Positions 32,335 through 35,684 of a stretch of 35,684 nucleotides of DNA are shown in pieces; positions within the stretch are counted from its first letter, which is position 1, and each line of letters begins with the position of its first letter. Made by a program: the position numbers and the translations under genes. The notes under the pieces are model-generated. The model saw nothing but the letters and a program-made list of their open reading frames with translations, was not told the DNA's origin and did not search any database. Location of the stretch: contig JACPDX010000015.1 of NCBI GenBank assembly GCA_016183805.1, positions 1 to 35,684 on the forward strand. The letters are read 5' to 3'. The stretch is from Bacteroidota bacterium (GTDB lineage: Bacteria; Bacteroidota; Bacteroidia; Flavobacteriales_E; Vicingaceae).

Positions 32335-33191
32335 ATTCATTTTATTCTATATTGTCCGTACCCATAAGACCCGAAGCAAAAGAATTGCTTTCGGTAGGGC
32401 TTCTTATGCGCGATGAAAAACAAGTTTTTTTCCATTATTCCAGTCATAAGTTAGGAGTTTTAAAAGAACTGTTATCTAAAGATGCTTATGGATTGGTAAG
32501 GCTTTCTATTCAAAGCATTAAACGTTCAATTTTTGAAGATGAAGAATACATTAATAAAATTGATAAAACATTATTTCCGCATCAAGGAATTGTTGCTAAT
32601 ATTGTTTCAGAATCGGCAGTAAATTATATGTCGAGATACAATAAAAATTTAATTGCTTTTTCAGAACCAAATTTCTTTAGGGTAAAACTAACTCAGGAGT
32701 TATTTAACAATTTATTTAAAAAGTTAGTAGATGAAAATGAGTTTATATCAAAAAGTTCAAATGAAGAGTTTGACATTGTATTAAGAACAAGAGAACGATT
32801 ATTTCCAAAAATAAAATCTAGAGTAAACACTGATTTTAATATTACTAATAAGCTATTTAAAACATTAGTGTTGCCATCTATTAAAGTGGATTTTATTGGT
32901 AAAAATGGTGAGTATGTTACCGGACAAACAATCAACTTTACTAAAAAAGAAAATTTCTTAGAATTTGATGTTAGCAAACAATTTACTTTGATTGATGCCA
33001 TTCGTTCTGAAAATGGTGGTAGTAAATGTTTTATTTTAGGGAAGGAGCCAGACAAAAAGGAATTTCCTATACAACATCAATTGTGGAAGAATGTGTTTGA
33101 TCATAAAGCACTTTCATTTGTTGATGCCGATGAATTTGAAGAAGTGGCTCAATATGTTGAAAATAAAGACGTGAAGCCACTTTTTTTGTAG
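32331..33191 (+). CDS. DUF3037-like partner of the HipA-like kinase
   Basis: 286 residues. The N-terminus (FYSILSVPIRPEAKELLSVGLLMRD) matches the start of DUF3037 proteins (YSILRYxPxxxRGExxNVGVLL pattern). The rest, including DAIRSENGGSKCFILGKEP, I do not recognise. It is longer than the usual DUF3037 protein (about 120-140 residues), so a C-terminal extension specific to this branch is likely. It is translationally coupled to the kinase and may be its inhibitor, substrate or effector. A hairpin terminator lies about 155 bp downstream. Confidence 0.65.
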   Translation: MNSFYSILSVPIRPEAKELLSVGLLMRDEKQVFFHYSSHKLGVLKELLSKDAYGLVRLSIQSIKRSIFEDEEYINKIDKTLFPHQGIVANIVSESAVNYMSRYNKNLIAFSEPNFFRVKLTQELFNNLFKKLVDENEFISKSSNEEFDIVLRTRERLFPKIKSRVNTDFNITNKLFKTLVLPSIKVDFIGKNGEYVTGQTINFTKKENFLEFDVSKQFTLIDAIRSENGGSKCFILGKEPDKKEFPIQHQLWKNVFDHKALSFVDADEFEEVAQYVENKDVKPLFL

Positions 33192-33408
33192 TAAATTAGG
33201 TTTCTTTAATTTATTAAATCATTTTTCTCTAAATTGGTAAATTACCTGATTGTATATATCCTAATCAATTTATGGATAAAAACACACACAAAGAAACCAT
33301 GGACTATCCTAATGAATTCCCCTTTTTAATTTATTTCAATTAATATTTGTCCAGTTTTTTATTAAATAAACTGGACATTTTGTTTTATTTAAAGTTGTTA
33401 TAAATACA
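33192..33408 (+). other. Spacer between the kinase module and the antitoxin fragment
   Basis: AT-rich. Holds the terminator at 33348-33385 and a 23-codon open frame from 33272 that I cannot support as a gene. Nothing else seen. Confidence 0.4.
33348..33385 (+). terminator. Terminator of the HipA-like/DUF3037-like operon
   Basis: TGTCCAGTTT (33348-33357) pairs with AAACTGGACA (33368-33377) around a 10-base loop, followed by TTTTGTTTT. Confidence 0.8.
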
Positions 33409-33528
33409 ATGAAAGATACTGATTACAAAGTAAATAGAATAGATAGGTTGCCAAAAGGGTATGTGTTCACCTATGATGATTTTATTGCTGATGTGAATAA
33501 TGTACCTATTTGTATTTTTAAGTTGTAA
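33409..33528 (+). pseudogene. N-terminal fragment of a DUF6088/AbiEi-like antitoxin
   Basis: 39 codons. VNRIDRLPKGYVFTYDDFIADVNN matches in type the opening of DUF6088/AbiEi-like proteins (I..RI..LPKGYVFTY.DF...), whose next part should be an ALNRL...GKI...KGKFYKP winged-helix wing. Here the reading ends instead with VPICIFKL and stop, and no frame downstream supplies the rest. Probably a decayed antitoxin gene. The parallel toxin gene is absent. Confidence 0.5.
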
Positions 33529-33576
33529 TCGACTAATAATAATTAATGATGATTACTTTCTGCATTGTAAAGTAAT

Positions 33577-33834
33577 TTAAATTTCTAATCCCAACGCTTT
33601 TAAATCAATACTTCTTAGGTAAGCCTCTTTTACGCTTCTTTCGGGAGCCAAATCAATGGAATAAATATTATTAAACTCAGGGGTTTTCCATACTTCTACA
33701 AAAAAATCGTTATAATAGTATAAGGATACTTCGAAACGTAAAAAATGTCGTTTAGTGATATATGTACCATGCAATAACAATTGGTTTATTTTGTTATACA
33801 AATCCATTTTTTGAAAATCGGTGGCTTCTAACAT
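33577..33834 (-). CDS. Small conserved protein, tandem copy 1
   Basis: 85 residues with no signal peptide or membrane segment. The pattern MLEATDFQKMDLYNKI, LHGTYITKRHFLRF, LYYYNDFFVEVWKT, VKEAYLRSIDLKAL is shared with the adjacent gene, about 40-45% identical by eye. The strand-rich aromatic core suggests a small beta fold. No function known to me; genes of this type recur in Bacteroidota, often in clusters. Confidence 0.75.
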   Translation of the reverse strand: MLEATDFQKMDLYNKINQLLLHGTYITKRHFLRFEVSLYYYNDFFVEVWKTPEFNNIYSIDLAPERSVKEAYLRSIDLKALGLEI

Positions 33835-33873
33835 GGTGCTAATAAAATTGACTTAAAAATTTTATGTTTTAAT

Positions 33874-34131
33874 TTATAGTTGTTGTCTGAGTTCTTTTAA
33901 ATCAATCGAGCCTAAATAAGCTTCTTTTACTTGTCGCTTCGGAGTAATGTTAATGGTAAAAACGTGCCCAAAATCGATAGTTTTCCATACTTCTACAAAG
34001 TATCCGTTATAATAAAACAAAAGAACTACGTTTCGCAGATAGAACCGCCCAGTGATGTAGGTACCATCTCTGTACAAATGCTTAATTTTGTTAATTAAAC
34101 TTATTTTTTTAAAATCTTTAGCTCTTAACAT
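33874..34131 (-). CDS. Small conserved protein, tandem copy 2
   Basis: 85 residues from ATG 34131, chosen because it aligns with the start of copy 1 (MLRAKDFKKISLINKI with MLEATDFQKMDLYNKI); the frame is open three codons further upstream. Shared blocks are DGTYITGRFYLRN, LFYYNGYFVEVWKT and VKEAYLGSIDLKEL. The two copies are 39 bp apart and presumably co-transcribed. Unknown function. Confidence 0.75.
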   Translation of the reverse strand: MLRAKDFKKISLINKIKHLYRDGTYITGRFYLRNVVLLFYYNGYFVEVWKTIDFGHVFTINITPKRQVKEAYLGSIDLKELRQQL

Positions 34132-34140
34132 AATGCACAT

Positions 34141-34628
34141 GCTCCATAGACATTAATTGGTTCAATAGCTGTATTCGTACTAAAATTAGTAAAAAATGAG
34201 CTTTTAGTTAAATTTTTTAACAAAAATTGATAGTAAATATTACGTGATTTAATTTGAATAAATAGTATTGTATTTATATCTTTTACAAGTGTTTTTATTA
34301 TATAATTCTTACTTGTTTAAATTTTTAAAATAAGTTTTTTTGTGGAGGTTTTCCTGAGGAATATTTTTACGTATTTCCAAATAAAAATACGAAAACTGAT
34401 AATATCTTGAGTAAGTTCTATATCGGCGAAAATAATTTACTCTCCTCTCCACTTAGTCTGAAGTGAGGACAAAAGCCTAAGAGACTAGGGAGCTAACCGT
34501 AATAATAGCTGATTTTATAACTTTCAACGTTTTTATATTGTTTTCGAGCAACTAGCCATAGTTTAAAAAACAAAATTTTGTATCGGAAAATAAAAGCGAA
34601 TCGTTAAAAGCAACTTTATTATTATTGT
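34141..34628. other. Long non-coding stretch, content unknown
   Basis: About 490 bp without a credible gene. Small inverted repeats are visible: CGTATTT/AAATACG near 34370-34393 and CACTT/AAGTG near 34448-34463. The part at about 34425-34500 (CTCTCCTCTCCACTTAG, AAGTGAGGACAAAAGCC) is much richer in G+C than its surroundings, as structured RNAs often are. I do not recognise a known RNA. Confidence 0.35.
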
Positions 34629-34636
34629 TAAATTTG
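34629..34636 (+). promoter_or_regulatory. -7 element of the secreted-protein gene
   Basis: TAAATTTG is an exact TAnnTTTG match, 22 bases before the ATG at 34659, a conventional leader. Confidence 0.5.
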
Positions 34637-34658
34637 ATAGAATCAAAAATATCTACAT

Positions 34659-35168
34659 ATGAAAAAACTGGCAATAATAATACTTGGATTTTTTATTACT
34701 TCAACAGCATTCTCTCAAGCTGAAGAAGGGCGAGAAGATGGTTTTAGAAGTTATTATGTAATACTAATTGCAAAAGATGGGGAAGTAGTGAATATTTTTA
34801 AAGAAGGGAAAGGGATTACCGCTAAAATAGGTGAGAAAACAGTTACCGGAACATGGTACTTTAAATCTGAACCGGACATGGTTACTATAGTGGGGAGAAA
34901 GGGCGAAATTTTAGGTGATGTAAAATTAAATGAACAAAAAACCCTAAAACTGGAAACCGACGAGCCAAAAAAGAGTGGAGGCATGAGTGTTGGTATTGGA
35001 TTTGGTCCAATAGGAATTGGTACAGGAACCGGTGGTGGTGGTCCTTATTTCATATCCTACAACATGTTAAAAAACCAAGCATCTTTTGATAAACAAAAGG
35101 AAACCAGAGAAGAGAAGATAATGAGAGAATATAGGGAGAAGCAGCAATTGAAACAACAGAAAAAATAG
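34659..35168 (+). CDS. Secreted protein with Gly-rich segment and basic helical tail
   Basis: 169 residues. Signal peptide (about 1-20, TSTAFSQ). A beta-rich domain (about 28-105; YYVILIAKDGEVVNIFKEGKG, GTWYFKSEPDMVTIVGRKGEI) resembles small lipocalin-like strands. A Gly-rich hydrophobic stretch follows (about 108-130, SVGIGFGPIGIGTGTGGGG), then a charged helix rich in Lys, Arg, Glu and Gln (about 145-169). No family recognised. It may be partly membrane-associated through the Gly-rich stretch. Confidence 0.7.
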   Translation: MKKLAIIILGFFITSTAFSQAEEGREDGFRSYYVILIAKDGEVVNIFKEGKGITAKIGEKTVTGTWYFKSEPDMVTIVGRKGEILGDVKLNEQKTLKLETDEPKKSGGMSVGIGFGPIGIGTGTGGGGPYFISYNMLKNQASFDKQKETREEKIMREYREKQQLKQQKK

Positions 35169-35365
35169 TTAGAAAATTTAGTAATCAACACCTTCTTAAG
35201 CTTGCTTTTAACAACAAGTCATTTGTAGCATTAGATGCCGGGTGTGGCGAAGGTTATTATTCTGAAAAAGTGCTGAATAAAATTGCCGGTAAAGGCAGTC
35301 AAATCTTAGGAAAAGACATTTCTAAATATGCCATCATAAAATTACTACTCTTTCGATTTAATTAA
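35168..35365 (+). pseudogene. Fragment of an RlmA-like SAM methyltransferase
   Basis: About 65 codons in a frame different from the upstream gene, with no start codon of its own: NQHLLKLAFNN, then ALDAGCGEGYYSEKV (SAM motif I) and GKDISKYAI. The GCGEGYY plus DISKxAI combination is typical of RlmA-type rRNA guanine methyltransferases. The zinc-finger N-terminus and catalytic C-terminus are missing and a stop follows at 35363, so this is an internal remnant. Its end overlaps the small minus-strand gene at 35345. Confidence 0.65.
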
Positions 35366-35479
35366 AATCTCTTTAAGCCTTAATTTACGTGAGGCTGTTG
35401 TTTCTTTTAATTTAGCTTTTTTCTGATTCATCAATTTGGTATGTTTTGCTTTGTTATTGGCGTTTTTTTCTTTGGTCAT
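35345..35479 (-). CDS. 44-residue basic protein
   Basis: Starts MTKEKNANNKAKHTKLM and ends RKLRLKEILIKSKE; about one third is Lys or Arg, with few acidic residues. The start lies 3 bp after the topoisomerase stop, so the two are likely co-transcribed. No hydrophobic segment. It could be a nucleic-acid-binding micropeptide or a translationally coupled small protein. No family recognised. Confidence 0.6.
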   Translation of the reverse strand: MTKEKNANNKAKHTKLMNQKKAKLKETTASRKLRLKEILIKSKE

Positions 35480-35482
35480 AAC

Positions 35483-35684
35483 TCAATTTTTAGCACTTAT
35501 TATTTGATAAACCAGTTCTTTGGTCAATTCAGCACCGTTGGCTTTTGCTCTAATGTCGTCAAAAAGAAACTTAAAATCACAACCGCTTTTGTAATCGCTA
35601 CAACCGTACGCTGTTTTGCCTTTTATAACATGTCCTTTTTTACATTTTGGGCAAAGTAATTCATCACTATTTTGTTTTGATTTT
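35483..35684 (-). CDS. Type IA DNA topoisomerase (topoisomerase III-like), C-terminus only
   Basis: The last 67 codons are in the window. A four-Cys zinc finger is seen (LLCPKCKKGHVIKGKTAYGCS, split here as LLCPKCKKGHVIKG and KTAYGCS, then SGCDFKFLF), followed by the closing helix GAELTKELVYQIIS. This finger and the closing helix are characteristic of TopB/TopA-like enzymes of Bacteroidota, which relax or decatenate DNA through single-strand breaks. The catalytic part is beyond the window edge. Confidence 0.8.
   Translation of the reverse strand, partial: KSKQNSDELLCPKCKKGHVIKGKTAYGCSDYKSGCDFKFLFDDIRAKANGAELTKELVYQIISAKN

Noticed and set aside
28879-33191. Treating the MazG/helicase pair and the HipA/DUF3037 pair as one four-gene system
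   Set aside because: They are separated by about 100 bp containing a remnant of another gene, and each pair is internally coupled by ATGA overlaps; independent modules fit better.
33272-33343. 23-codon open frame starting MDKNTHKETMDYPNEF
   Set aside because: No recognisable family, no promoter or coupling, and it runs up to the terminator hairpin.
35441-35659. Plus-strand 72-codon frame at the right edge
   Set aside because: Antisense to the topoisomerase C-terminus, whose zinc finger is unmistakable on the minus strand.

Overview
The window comes from a low-GC (about one third G+C) member of the Bacteroidota, probably of the Flavobacteriales/Cytophagales type. The signs are -7 elements of the form TAnnTTTG, few Shine-Dalgarno sequences, a type IX secretion (T9SS) C-terminal sorting domain, a PorE-like OmpA lipoprotein, a PUR-alpha/DUF3276 protein, an outer-membrane beta-barrel receptor family typical of the phylum, and many lipoproteins with a Cys-Lys-Lys-Asp-like start. 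There is no rRNA, tRNA, CRISPR array or intact transposase.

Left third (1-9.7 kb, almost all on the minus strand): one regulatory circuit. An AraC-family regulator, a 1190-residue soluble hybrid histidine kinase and a receiver-only response regulator form an operon (9585 to 4962). Next come a four-gene operon (secreted basic protein, secreted Lys/Glu coiled coil, cupin, stand-alone Hpt protein; 4703 to 2947) and three DUF3494 (ice-binding-protein-like/adhesin-like) genes, the last cut by the window edge. All five promoters carry the same 36-bp operator: two TTACAY boxes exactly 21 bp apart, the proximal box 21-22 bp from the -7 element. This is the geometry of an AraC-type activator site, and the regulator's own promoter has it too. 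I infer a self-regulated AraC regulon controlling surface proteins and phosphorelay parts.

Middle (9.9-28.8 kb): mostly ordinary chromosome. It holds a beta-barrel/lipoprotein/DUF2237 operon, small membrane proteins, a GldM-C-terminal-like secreted protein, an M61 peptidase, a frameshifted TonB-type receptor, aroE, an alkaline-phosphatase-superfamily lipoprotein, queE, a PorE-like OmpA protein, a CvfB-like RNA-binding protein, def with a TPR lipoprotein, apbE, a DUF3276 gene and mnmE. Several genes (9916, def, mnmE, perhaps 12445) have the -7 element exactly four bases before ATG, which predicts leaderless mRNAs. A 143-bp MITE/REP-like element with 16-bp inverted ends lies before mnmE.

Right end (28.8-35.7 kb): an AT-richer accessory, defence-like island. 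A MazG-like pyrophosphohydrolase overlaps a gene for a three-domain protein (GIY-YIG nuclease, DUF2075 helicase, LexA-like S24 peptidase with a plausible Ala-Gly cleavage site). This is the best candidate for an undescribed system. It is followed by the vestigial tail of an Eco57I-type restriction methylase, a HipA-like kinase with a DUF3037-like partner, a DUF6088/AbiEi-like antitoxin fragment, two small tandem paralogues, a secreted protein, an RlmA-like methyltransferase fragment, a 44-residue basic protein and the end of a type IA topoisomerase. The mix of intact and broken genes indicates repeated gain and loss at this site.
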